Origin: Chara braunii
Taxonomy: Eukaryota > Streptophyta > Charophyceae > Charales > Characeae
Length of the DNA stretch: 32,131 nt
Direction: 5' to 3'
NCBI GenBank assembly: GCA_003427395.1
Contig: BFEA01000834.1
Location: forward strand, 210,136 to 242,266
Every line of letters begins with the position of its first letter. Position 1 is the stretch's first letter. The notes below the pieces were generated by a model. That model was not told the DNA's origin, did no database searches, and saw only the letters and a program-made list of their open reading frames with translations. The translations under genes were made by a program, and so were the position numbers. Positions 15,874 through 25,773 of the stretch are shown here, in pieces.

Positions 15874-18800
15874 ACGCCTTCGGAACTGGTTTCTTCGCGA
15901 GTGACTAACCTTCATTCCGAGGCGCACGCGGAAGTCGACAGTCCTTCGCTTCTACTTTCTTTCGAGGACTATGCTGCCCGGCTCGTTCCAACGCTGGGTA
16001 CTCAAGCTCAAGGACAAGGAGTGTGTGCGGTTTCCTCTCCGTCCGGCAACAACAACAATTCGTCTTCAAGTGGTGATTCATGGGATTCGACGCGCGAGTT
16101 CAAGATAGAGGCCTTGGACCCGCTCACGTCTGAGGACTTTGCATGGCTTCCTCTCCCGACCACAGGCTGTTTGCCGGGACCGCAATGTGCAGCACTTACC
16201 GCTCATCTCCACACTTACCTTTCCTTCTACGCACCACCGACTTCACCGACGGATGACGAGGTCGCGGTGGGGGACATCTTGGCTTATACTACCAAGGTGG
16301 CCCGCGAGTTTCGCACGCAGCGGTACGATAACAACAATGCACCACTCATGTATGTCCGCATCCAGGTTGGACAGGCGTCCTGCAACGCTCTGTTGGATAG
16401 CGGCGCGACTCGCAACTTCATGAGCCAGTCTTTTATGCAAAGGGCTGGCCTTGGCGCTCAGGTTCGGAGGAAGGCAAACCCGACGGCGATCAAGTTGGCG
16501 GATGGTAAGACGCAGCAACTTCTCGACCGTTACATCGAGGCCGTACCGGTCTACTTCGCACCTCATGCATGCGAACCGGTAACATTCGATATTCTCGACA
16601 CGGACTTCGACATCATTCTGGGAATGCCTTGGCTCGCAAGTGCGGATCACACGGTCAACTTCCATCGGCGGACTCCTAGCGTTCGCGACACCTTCGGCGG
16701 GAAGTGGCGTGTACGCTTCCTCTACCGCACTCTTCGATCCGGTGCCAAGTGGTGACGGCCAAATCATTTCGGGCGACTTGCGCTTACGAGCAGCCCGAGG
16801 AGATCGGCCTATGTTTCCTACGGACCGTCGCGGTAGCCGACTTTTCACCCACGGACTTGTCTTCGGACCCCCTTGTGGTACGGTTGCTGGACAAATTCGC
16901 CGACATCTTCGAGTCACCTACCGGTGTGGTGCCGGGTCGGCCAATCTCTCACGAGATCATTCTTGAGGACGGTACCGTACCGCCGAAAGGTTGCATCTAT
17001 CGGATGAGCGAGAAGGAGCTTGACGTACTCCGCGCACAACTCGATGATTTGTTGGCCAAGGGCTGGATTCGCCCGAGTAGCTCCCCATATAGAGCACCAG
17101 TTCTCTTCGTCAGGAAGAAGAACAAGGATCTGAGATTGTGCATCGACTACCGCAAGCTCAACGCGCAGACTGTCAAGAATGCGGGGCCTCTTCCTCGCAT
17201 CGACGATCTTCTTGAGCGGCTGGGCGTTGCCAAGTATTTCTCCAAGTTGGATTTAAAATGAGGTTATCATCAAATCTCGATTCAGCCGTCCGAACGCTAC
17301 AAAACCGCGTTCAAGACGCGGTACGGGCATTTTGAGTGGATGGTCATGACTTTTGGCCTCACCAATGCCCCGGCGACCTTTCAGGCGGCTATGGGCAATG
17401 AGTTCCGTGCGATGTTGGACCGGTTCGTGCTGGTCTACTTAGACGATATTCTCGTCTACAGCCAGTTATTGGAGGATCATCTGGGGCATCTTTGACGAGT
17501 GTTGGAGACGCTCTGCTGTGCCAAGTACAAGGCCAACCGCGACAAGTGTGAGTTTGTCCAGCAGGAGCTGGAATACTTGGGCCATTTTGTCACACCGGAG
17601 GGCATCAGTCCGCTATCGGACAAGATTCAGGCCGTCCTGGAGTGGCCGGAGCCTCGGAACGTCACAGATGTTCGATCATTCCTTGGTCTCACCGGCTACT
17701 ATCAGCGCTTCATCAAAGGCTACTCAAAGATCGTGGCCCACTTGAACAAGCTTCAGTGTGAGGATCGGCCGTTTGACTTTGGAGAGGAGGCGCGGGGATC
17801 ATTCCTCGCTCTCAAAGCCGCGCTGTTGTCTGCGGAGGTCTTGCGAATCTACGATCCGCTCGCGTCTATGCGTGTCACTACGGATGCGTCAGGCTATGGC
17901 ATTGGTGCAGTCCTCGAGCAACATGATGGTGTGGACTGGCACCCGGTCGAGTACTTCAGCAAGAAAGTGCCCCTCGTGCATTCCATTGACGATGCACGCA
18001 AAAAGGAGCTCCTCGCCTTCGTCCACGCGCTCAAGCGGTGGCGGCACTTCCTCCTTGGTCGAAGCCAGTTTCGCTGGGTAACGGACAACAATCTGTTGGT
18101 CTTCTACAAGACACAGGACACCGTCAACAGCACCATCGCTCGATGGATGGCTTTCATCGACCAGTTCGACTTCTTCCCCGACCACATTCCTGGGAAGTCG
18201 AACCGTTTTGCGGATGCTTTTTCACGGCGTCCGGATCACTGTACCGCGGTCTACTCAACCTTCGAGATCGACGACGACCTGCGGAACAGCTTCATCCGCG
18301 GCTACCAAGCCGACCCCGATTTTCGCAACAAATACACGAATTGCTCCTCTCCTCATCTGGCTCCTTCTCACTACCGGATCCAAGAGGGGTACTTGCTCGT
18401 CCACACGCGGGGGAAGGACCTTCTTTGCGTACCAAGCGATCCTCACTTGCGTAACCGGCTTCTTGGCGAGTTTCACGACGCTCCCGCTACCGGACATTTT
18501 GGAGTCAATCGCACGATTGGCTGACTTCGCCAGCGATTTTGGTGGCCCAGCCTTCTCGGCGACGTCACACGCTATTGCGAGTCATGCGAGGTTTGCCAAC
18601 GCTGCAAATCCCGCAACCATCGTCCGTACGGCGAGTTACGACCATTGCCAGTCCCGTTGAGGCGAAGGGAAGCGATTGCCATGGACATCACCGGCCCGTT
18701 CCCCAAGCACAAGACCGGAGTGGATGGGATTTTCACGGTGGTCGACCGACTCACCCAGTTCGCCATGTTTTTGCCTTGTCGCTATCATGCCAAGGCACCG

Positions 18801-19819
18801 GAGTTGGCCGAGGTTCTGAACGCCGGTTGGATTCGCACCAAGGGTTACCCCAAGGAGACCGTCTGCGACCGCGACACTTGGTTCATGTCCGATTTTTGGT
18901 TGGCGTTCATCAAGCGATGGGGCTCATCTCTCAAGCCCAGTTCAGCTCGCCACCCTCAGACTGATGGCCAGACGGAGAGGGCGCATCAGACCGCACAGGT
19001 TCTTCTTCGCACTCTCATCCGCCCCGACCAGAAAGACTGGGTTGAGCGACTGCCGGACGTTGAGTTGCCCTACAACTCTTCCATCCACCCGACTATACGG
19101 ATATCGCCCTTCGAGTTCGAGCATGGCTCCCCGGTCACATCACCGTTGGACACTATCACTCCACGCACGGCCGAGAGCGACGACCATCTTCTCTTCTTGC
19201 GTCGGATGCAAGAGCTTCTTGTCAAGGCATGGCTAAGACGCAACAGCGCATGCGCCAACAGGCAAATCGCCAGCGTCTTCCTTGTCCATTCCGCGTCGGA
19301 GATCTTGTCTGGGTTTCAGCAGCGGAATTCAGCCTTTAACAGAACATCTCTCGCAAGCTCCTTCCGAAATGGATGGGGCCTTGGCCGATCATCGAGCCCG
19401 CTGGGGACGCCCTGGAAGGGCCTTCCTTCACGATTCAGGTGCCTAGCCACTTGCCCGTCTACCNAGTCTTTCATTGTTCCAAATTGGCTCTGTACACGCC
19501 TGCCGAACATGACGATTTTCCCGGGAGACGTACGCAAGATCCACCTTCTATGGATGGTTTTCAGGAGATCGGCGACATCATCTTCCAGCAACGCTACGGC
19601 AACAAGCCAACTGAGTATCTGGTGCATTTTGCTTACTGCACTCATCGAGCTCATCGTTGGTTGACCCGTGCGGAACTGCAAGCGACAGCTCCAGACGTTT
19701 TCGCACACTATGAACGCAAGATGCAAGGCAAGTCGGTTTCTTCGGCTCCACGCCTCGCCCGCGTCCAGGTTCCACCTTCGGATCGACGGCTTCGCCCTCA
19801 CCCCGGCTTGACTTCATAA
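15835..19819 (+). pseudogene. pol: pol polyprotein gene (PR-RT-RNase H-IN-chromodomain), broken
   Basis: Protease: LLDSGAT at about 16390-16410 (catalytic Asp) and IILGMPWL. A frame change near 16700 moves to the RT frame. [20 protein letters not shown], then TGA at 17259-17261, GYHQI, and catalytic YLDD at 17436-17447; a second TGA at 17493. RNase H: TTDASGYGIGAVLEQ, a KKELLAFVHAL glutamate and WVTDNN. Integrase: HHCC finger (TGHFGVNRTIG, TGA at 18522-18524, then CESCEVCQRC). The DDE triad has Asp at 18684 and 18867 and Glu at 18975, giving D-35-E spacing. Frame changes again near 19230, a TAA lies at 19337, and the C-terminal GDLVWV and EYLVHF segments fit the GPY and chromodomain regions. 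Ends TAA at 19817-19819. Confidence 0.92.
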
Positions 19820-19830
19820 GTTGGGGGGGG
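19820..19830 (+). other. Polypurine tract
   Basis: AGTTGGGGGGGG directly before the TGTTAC of the 3' LTR. The G run (19823-19830) is the expected plus-strand primer. Confidence 0.8.
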
Positions 19831-20813
19831 TGTTACATGCAGCGCGTGCACACACGGGCCATTTTGCAGGCCCGACGACCATTTTGCAGGCCCGACGGCC
19901 ATTTTGCAGGCTCGACGGTGTTCAGGCCAAAAGCCTGAACTTCAGGCCGAAAGCCTGAAATCCAGGGCTTACAGGCCCCCTGTCGGTTCAGGCCAAAAGC
20001 CTGAAGTCCAGGGCCTATCCCGAGTCGTTTCAAACTAAAAATGGCAACAACCTTTTTAGCCTGAAACGAAGGGCCATTTTCGGTCGTTCATTAGAACAAC
20101 CGGCCCTGAGACTCAGGCACTGAACCAGGGTTTCGGAAACAGACTATTATTAGTTTGTTTCCCAAGCCAGCCTCAAGCAGGCTGCTACACGCCAGCCCCT
20201 GGCACATTTCGGCATTGGCAAGAGTTGCCTTCTCGGCCTGACTGGCCTCCAGTAGTCAGGAGGCAGGCCGAGGTAGTACATAGGACTTCCCAGGCACTTC
20301 GGAGGCAGGCAGTTCGGCAGTTGTAGTCTTCAGGATTCGGAAGCAGCACTCTGGAGGGAGCACTGCGTTGTAGTAGAGTAGTGTTAGCTAGTAGTCTTCA
20401 GCGCTGGGCGCAGTAGGTAGCTGTAGTCTTCGGCGCTGGGCGCCATAGCTAGGTAGTGATAGAGATGATAGGCGAAGGCCAGGGATCACTTACCTGCACG
20501 CCGTTGCTCCAGCTTCGTCTTCGAGGTACCTGCAGCACAGCGCCAACATCACAGGTTAGTACCTGGTTCGTAATAGTAAGAGAGAGAGAGTTCTCTTCTT
20601 CCTCTTCTCAGTCCCCCCATCTTCTTCTTACCCTCTCAACTTCTGACTTCCCTGCAGTTGCAGACTACGAGAGAAGAGATACCGGGCTTGGTGACATATG
20701 ATCCAAACTCGACTTTTTGGGGTTCAGACATGGCAACGAGGGACTATTTGGAATGGGTTATCAAGACTTGGTGTTAACGACATTCCCATCTTCTTCCTTC
20801 CTTTCGTTTGTTC
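19831..20813 (+). repeat. 3' LTR, truncated at its right end
   Basis: Matches 12045 to about 13008 of the 5' LTR. It has three units of the 20-bp CCATTTTGCAGG repeat where the 5' LTR has two. After TTTGTTC at 20813 similarity stops abruptly and about 360 bp of LTR are missing, replaced by unrelated A/T-rich sequence. Confidence 0.9.
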
Positions 20814-21503
20814 AATATAAAGAAATTCAATTTTTCCCCTTATTTTCTTTTCTTTTCTTTCCTGTCGGACCCCACCGTTTACTCAAACGAGGTCCGTTTT
20901 TTCCGATTAAGGTCTCGTGTCGTCGGGAAACATACAAGGACCAACTTTGGTCTGGGCNGGGTTCCCCTAATTCCGCTTCTTTTCTTCGCAATAAAAATAA
21001 AAGGCAACCCATGATTTTTTAAATTTTAATTAGAAAAATACAAAAAAAATCATCTTTTTTTCTAGCTGTTAAAATTTTTCAAAAAACATCTCAAAACGTT
21101 CGCCTCGACGAGAGGTCGAACTTTGCTCCGAGTGCACCTCGCACGAAAGCGCGCGGATCGGGAGATATCGAAAAAAAACGAATTAGAAATTTAAACTCTT
21201 TTGAGATTTTATTTAAAAAATACAAAAAATTCCATATCTCTTTTTCTAGCTGTTAGAATTTTTCAAAAAACGTCTCGAAACGTTCGTCTCGACGAGAGGA
21301 CGAACTTTCTTCCTGTGTAGTTTGCGCGATAACGCTCGGTTCGGGAGTAATCAAACAAAAACAGATTAAATAAATAAGATAAATTATCAAAATTCGAGCT
21401 AATCCAGGAAAATCGATCTAATCAGGCTAATTAGCGATCAGCTAATCATACGGCGCACCCTCATTGATTGGGGACGGCCGCGGCCTTGGGGGTGCAATCC
21501 CCT
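20814..21503 (-). other. Probable leader of a second LTR element, with a 184-bp duplication
   Basis: A/T-rich, no gene. Two direct copies about 184 bp apart (around 21028-21180 and 21200-21364) share AAAAATACAAAAAA, CTAGCTGTTA, ATTTTTCAAAAAAC, CGTTCG and CTCGACGAGAGG. Position next to a minus-strand PBS suggests the untranslated leader of the element whose LTR lies to the right. An ambiguous base lies at 20958. Confidence 0.5.
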
Positions 21504-21520
21504 CCCCGGCAACGGCGCCA
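21504..21520 (-). other. Primer binding site complementary to tRNA-Asp
   Basis: The plus strand reads CCCCGGCAACGGCGCCA, which is the 3' end of plant tRNA-Asp with its CCA. On the minus strand this is TGGCGCCGTTGCCGGGG, a primer site found in several plant LTR elements. Four bases to the right TGTGAGG begins, as expected for an LTR edge. Confidence 0.7.
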
Positions 21521-21524
21521 AAGT

Positions 21525-22400
21525 TGTGAGGAAACCCGGGGAGGGGTCGCCTACCGTTCGCTNAAGCCAGGGGCCACAGCGCCTGTCACTCGTTGCTCCT
21601 GCATCCGAGGTCCTCAGCGAGCGGCAGGGTGCTGTGATACGTTTTAATCGTCTGTTACACTCCCTTTTGAAGACTGATCTCGGTTAAGGTTTTTCGCTTC
21701 CCAAATGACCAGAAAGTATTCCAGAGTTCATTCTAGCATTTATTGATTCTTGCATCTAGGCTCAGATCTTTGCAGCGACTATTTTCATTTAAAACCAAGC
21801 AAGCAAGATAAAGACAATAAAAATGACGAAATTTTTTTTAATTACAATTGATATTACTCCTTCTCATGCTCATGAAGGCAGCCCCACTTTAGAGCCCGTT
21901 TCGAGGGGCGATTTCCCGCTTCAAGTCTGAGTCGTTTTCGTGTCCGGCATCTCGCAAGCCATAAGATTGGATACTAGCCCTTCCCACATTGTGCTCGACC
22001 GAAGCAGCGAAGAAATAACAATCAGCGAACGAAATGGATCATCCGGGAGGGAGCTCCCGGGCCCAATTGAAACAAGGAAGCTAAGTCCGAATGCACTCAG
22101 ACTCTTACAGGGGCCAGATGCATGATATTTGTCCAAAAGACTGCAGATCCGCCTTCTCAATTACTTTCTCTCTTACTCTCTCTCAGTCATTGCAGTCCTT
22201 CTCTCTCGCTGAACGCACAATCTCACGCACATGCTGTCCCATCCCTGCGGTCACACACTTTTGCACGGACTCTCACTCTTTGCTCTCTCTCAACGGAGCG
22301 CGTGCTGCTGACTCTCGCTCTCCCCCGCCAGTTCTCAAGCCCGGCTCATCTGGAGTCAGCGTGTGCCTATAAACAAGGTGAATGAAAATAAATAAGAAAG
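21525..22400 (-). mobile_element. Probable 5' LTR of a minus-strand LTR retrotransposon (far end not resolved)
   Basis: Starts at TGTGAGGAAACCCGGGGAGG next to the tRNA-Asp primer site; on the minus strand the LTR would end in CCTCACA. No second LTR copy is in the window, so the right boundary is a guess. CT-rich sequence at 22140-22340 and CCTATAAACAAGG at about 22366 lie within the assigned stretch. No coding sequence is recognised. An ambiguous base lies at 21563. Confidence 0.4.
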
Positions 22401-22469
22401 AATAATTATTCTTATTATTTTATAAATAACAATAATATCAGGGAACAGAAACCCACTCATGTCACTCTT

Positions 22470-22524
22470 TTGTCTTACCTCTCTCTCTCTCTCTCTGTCA
22501 ATCTGCACACTCTCTCAGCGTGCA

Positions 22525-22572
<48 letters not shown>

Positions 22573-22573
22573 G

Positions 22574-22665
<92 letters not shown>
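22470..22665. repeat. Long (TC)n microsatellite
   Basis: (TC)n interrupted by a short unique piece around 22497-22527 and by CTGTCTCTGTCG at about 22564; the final uninterrupted run is about 90 bp. Length is probably not reliable. Confidence 0.95.
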
Positions 22666-22669
<4 letters not shown>

Positions 22670-24120
22670 CTGCTACACCCACGCGAGCGGGATCTTGACT
22701 AATGGATAATTCTGGTGTACAATCGCTTCTGAATTCTCTTCCCGGCTCTTCAACATATATCCCCTCAGGATTCTGCGTGAGGGCAGCTATGAGCTTGAAC
22801 TGTCATACCGCCATGACGGGGCGCATCTGTCTCGTGAGGCTAAGCAGCACTGAACGAATCTGGCTCAAGGTAGTGGCTAGATTCATTCCAACTCTTTCCA
22901 CGGTTCTGTCTGTGTATACGCCTAATTTCTAGCTGCCTTTCGTCGCCAATTGTGCGCCAGCCCCTCTTATGTGCAGTGTGGGTCTCACTTGGTCACTCCC
23001 CCGATGGAGGAAGGAAAACGAACCCTCCGCGAGAACGTGGAGAGATGCACTGTCATGTTTGTTGCACCCTGTATACTGCTGCTCCTTTACTCAACTAGGC
23101 CAGGGAATTAGGAAAAGACTGTTCCTCAGGGCCCATACCCAGAGGCAAATGGAAGCACATGAAACGAAAGCACTGGCGGCAGCGAGTTCAGGCCCGTTCT
23201 AGAGATCAACATCGATGACAGCATGTGCTGATTGATTGCAAGGGGACTCCCAATACAAACAGAAGTGCAAACCACCTTTCAGTAAGTCTGGCTCAGAGCC
23301 AGACTCACACACAAGTGCTTTCCGTCCTCAAGCAACCTGGAAACTGCTCTGGGGAGATCATCACATTCTTCTTTCCGCTCTCTTTGTCTTTCTCCTTCCT
23401 CTTCCTGTCTCCATCCCATACAAGACTCAGTTACTTGTGTGTATCTGGCCACTTTATCATTTGTAGGGGGAAAATGGTCAATACAATCTCTTTCTTTCTC
23501 GTCCGAAATGGAGAGACCAAGAGGCTCACAGTGGAATTGTGTCAATCATGCAGACCAACCTCTCTCTTCTGCTTGTCTAGTAGTTCACACTGGAAAACTA
23601 TAGAGAATGTGCTTTACTTTGATGTCATGCAAGTTTGGTAAGTAGGCTACACTCTATTATGGCACACAAAGCTGTCCAGGATTGGTATGCAGTTCATCTT
23701 TTTTTCAGAATAAAAAAAAATAATAAAAAATAAAATAAATAAATAATAAATAAAAATACTTCCAATACACAGCCAAACGTGGCGCGTATTCTGGGTCCAA
23801 TCCGTTTGTTGTCCTCCAATCAAGGCCTTGCCCATGAGTAGTCAATCTGCGTGCATTCAATGGTCAGGCGCGTTCTTTGATCAGAATGAACTTTCTTAGA
23901 CCCCTGCTCTTTCAATCTTTCTCTGTGACTACCTTACTCACAAATGCTCGTGTTGAAGTTCGCTCTCTTGCGTCTTTGAGTTTGCCACTCCCGCCACACA
24001 AGCAGGCTCTTGCCGACGCCCATTTGAATGTATCTGGTCGTTATTAGGGTCAAGTGTATAACATTGGAAGGCAAGATAGTTGTGCGTGGCGCCGTTCTGC
24101 ACTCCATATCTCTTCCCCTT
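22666..24120. other. About 1.4 kb with no recognised feature
   Basis: Several short frames on both strands, none with a known motif. An A/T-rich stretch of AATAAATAAA type occupies 23705-23757. No transposon termini, tRNA or snRNA seen. Confidence 0.5.
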
Positions 24121-24122
24121 AC

Positions 24123-24372
24123 TGCGCAGTCTCTCTTTCTCCCTGTCTCTCTCTGCAGTCCCTCTCTGTCCCGCCGCACAGTTTCTCTCTCTCCTGCTGC
24201 ACAGTCCCTTTCTCTCTCTCTCCCACACACAGTCTCTTCCCTCTCACACTACACAGTCCCTCTCTCTTTATCTGTGCAGTCTCTCTCTCTTAGTGCATGC
24301 TCTCTCTCTCTCCCTCACCGCACAGTCACTCACTCTCTCATTACTGCACAGTCACTCACTCTCTCTCCCCTT
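24123..24372 (+). repeat. CT-rich minisatellite, about eleven units
   Basis: Units of roughly 20-25 bp based on GCACAGTCYCTCTCTCTCYC, with variable CT length and several TCACTCACTC insertions near the right end. The minus strand gives glutamate/arginine repeats that are not a gene. Confidence 0.8.
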
Positions 24373-24979
24373 GTCTGAGTGCACCTTCCGTACCTAGACT
24401 CCTACAGTCTGAGCCCTCAACCAGGCTGACGATACCCTGGCCAAAGCGTAGCGTGGACTGCGTATGCTAGGTACACTCTCACCGGCCCGGATCCACACTC
24501 CCCATCTCCAAGCTTCCACCGCCTGAGTCCCAATCGGGCCGTGTGCGAGAGCGAGCTGGTGGGCTGGGAACGCCTGGCTCCCTGTCCCCCCGTCACTGAA
24601 ACGGGTTGTAGTTCCCAGCGCGTTGACCTCCGCTGCCCTGATGCACGAAGTGGGCTGCGTATTTCGTGCACAACACTGTCCGCCCTCGTCGCTGGTCTCC
24701 TCTATATTCCGTTAGCAGGACAGTCTGGGACCTCGAGCGGAGCACCGGTCCCCGTAGGTCTCAGCCCCATTGATCCTGGCTTCTAGCGGACTGCAGTCCC
24801 TGGCCAAGTCCCGAAAAACCAGGTCCGCAGGCCTGCAACAATGAGGGTACCGTGCTGTCCATGGACACCGAGCAATACCCGCAGCTGAACCAGTGGTACC
24901 CACGAGCTGACACATACACCAAGGCCACAGTCCAAATTAGCAGTGTGCACTGCAGCGCACTGCACCTGCTAACATATCG
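24373..24979. other. No recognised feature; possible outer LINE 5' UTR
   Basis: GC-moderate unique sequence, short frames only. It lies between a satellite and the CCGAACCTG array and could be part of the LINE 5' region, but nothing proves this. Confidence 0.4.
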
Positions 24980-25640
24980 GCGCCGCACCTTGAACATATC
25001 AGCCTGAATTAGTACAACCTGCACCATTGTTGTACTGATGACGATCCTGTGACAACCAACTCGAACCGCAGTGATTCATAACATGCGGGCACCGAACCTG
25101 TCCTGAGCCAGAGTACCGGACCGAACCAATGTAAATACCATACCACATCAACTCCGAACCTGAATATCCCGCGTCACATCAGTGCCGAGCCTGTCCCGAT
25201 CTTAAAAACTGGAGCTAGTCTGCTGCACCATGTCAACGCCGAACCTTGCAGCCATGTAGCAACAGTTCCGAGCCTGAAATAATTTGTCGCCAAGGGTCCG
25301 AACCTGTGGAAATTCAGGTCCCGAAAATAAATCACAGTAGCGGTTTTAAAATTGAAATAAAGCGTCATGATGGTGCCGATCCTGAAATATGAGGGTGCCG
25401 AACTTGAAACAACTGCCGTTGTCGTCAGAAGGTAAATCACCATAGTGTCCCCAAACCTGAAATAACTCGCTGTGGTGGTTCCAAACCTGATAATAAATCG
25501 CGTTGATGTGTCCGAACCTGAAGTACGCTGGTGCCGGGCTCATGCAGAACCAGAAACACGCCCGGGATCGTCGGATGGAGCAACTCCGCATCAATACCGA
25601 ACCTTCGCGAACCACGTGTCCATACCAAAATTTAGAAGTC
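24980..25640 (+). repeat. Degenerate CCGAACCTG tandem array upstream of the LINE
   Basis: About 16 copies of a motif near GTGCCGAACCTGAAATAA, including 25090, 25152, 25182, 25236, 25266, 25296, 25318, 25373, 25395, 25446, 25478, 25510, 25531 and 25595. The best-preserved units (25446, 25478, 25510) are 32 bp apart; others are 21-55 bp apart. The array ends about 190 bp before the first plausible LINE ORF1 start. Confidence 0.75.
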
Positions 25641-25773
25641 ATATTGTCCGTCCAAAGTAGCACCAACCCACACCGGCTAGGCCGCCCCCATCCTCATAAC
25701 ACTCCGTCTCAGTAAAGTTGGTAATCAGGTAAATCAGGAAGGCGACACAGAAAATCTCGATCATCAGGGAATA

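Larger units (their letters stand above)
12045..20813 (+). mobile_element. Ty3/gypsy chromovirus, decayed, 3' LTR truncated
   Basis: Full order seen: LTR, PBS, leader, gag, pol (PR, RT, RNase H, integrase, chromodomain), PPT, LTR. Domain order PR-RT-RH-IN defines Ty3/gypsy, and the chromodomain-like C terminus places it with chromoviruses, which direct integration through chromatin binding. Inactivating changes in pol include TGA at 17259, 17493 and 18522, TAA at 19337 and frame changes near 16700 and 19230. The LTR copies differ by a few percent by eye plus a repeat-number change, so the insertion is not recent. The missing right end prevents checking a target duplication. Confidence 0.93.

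Noticed and set aside
24028-24378. 116-aa plus-strand and 98-aa minus-strand frames
   Set aside because: Encoded by the CT-rich minisatellite; Ser/Leu or Glu/Arg repeats only.
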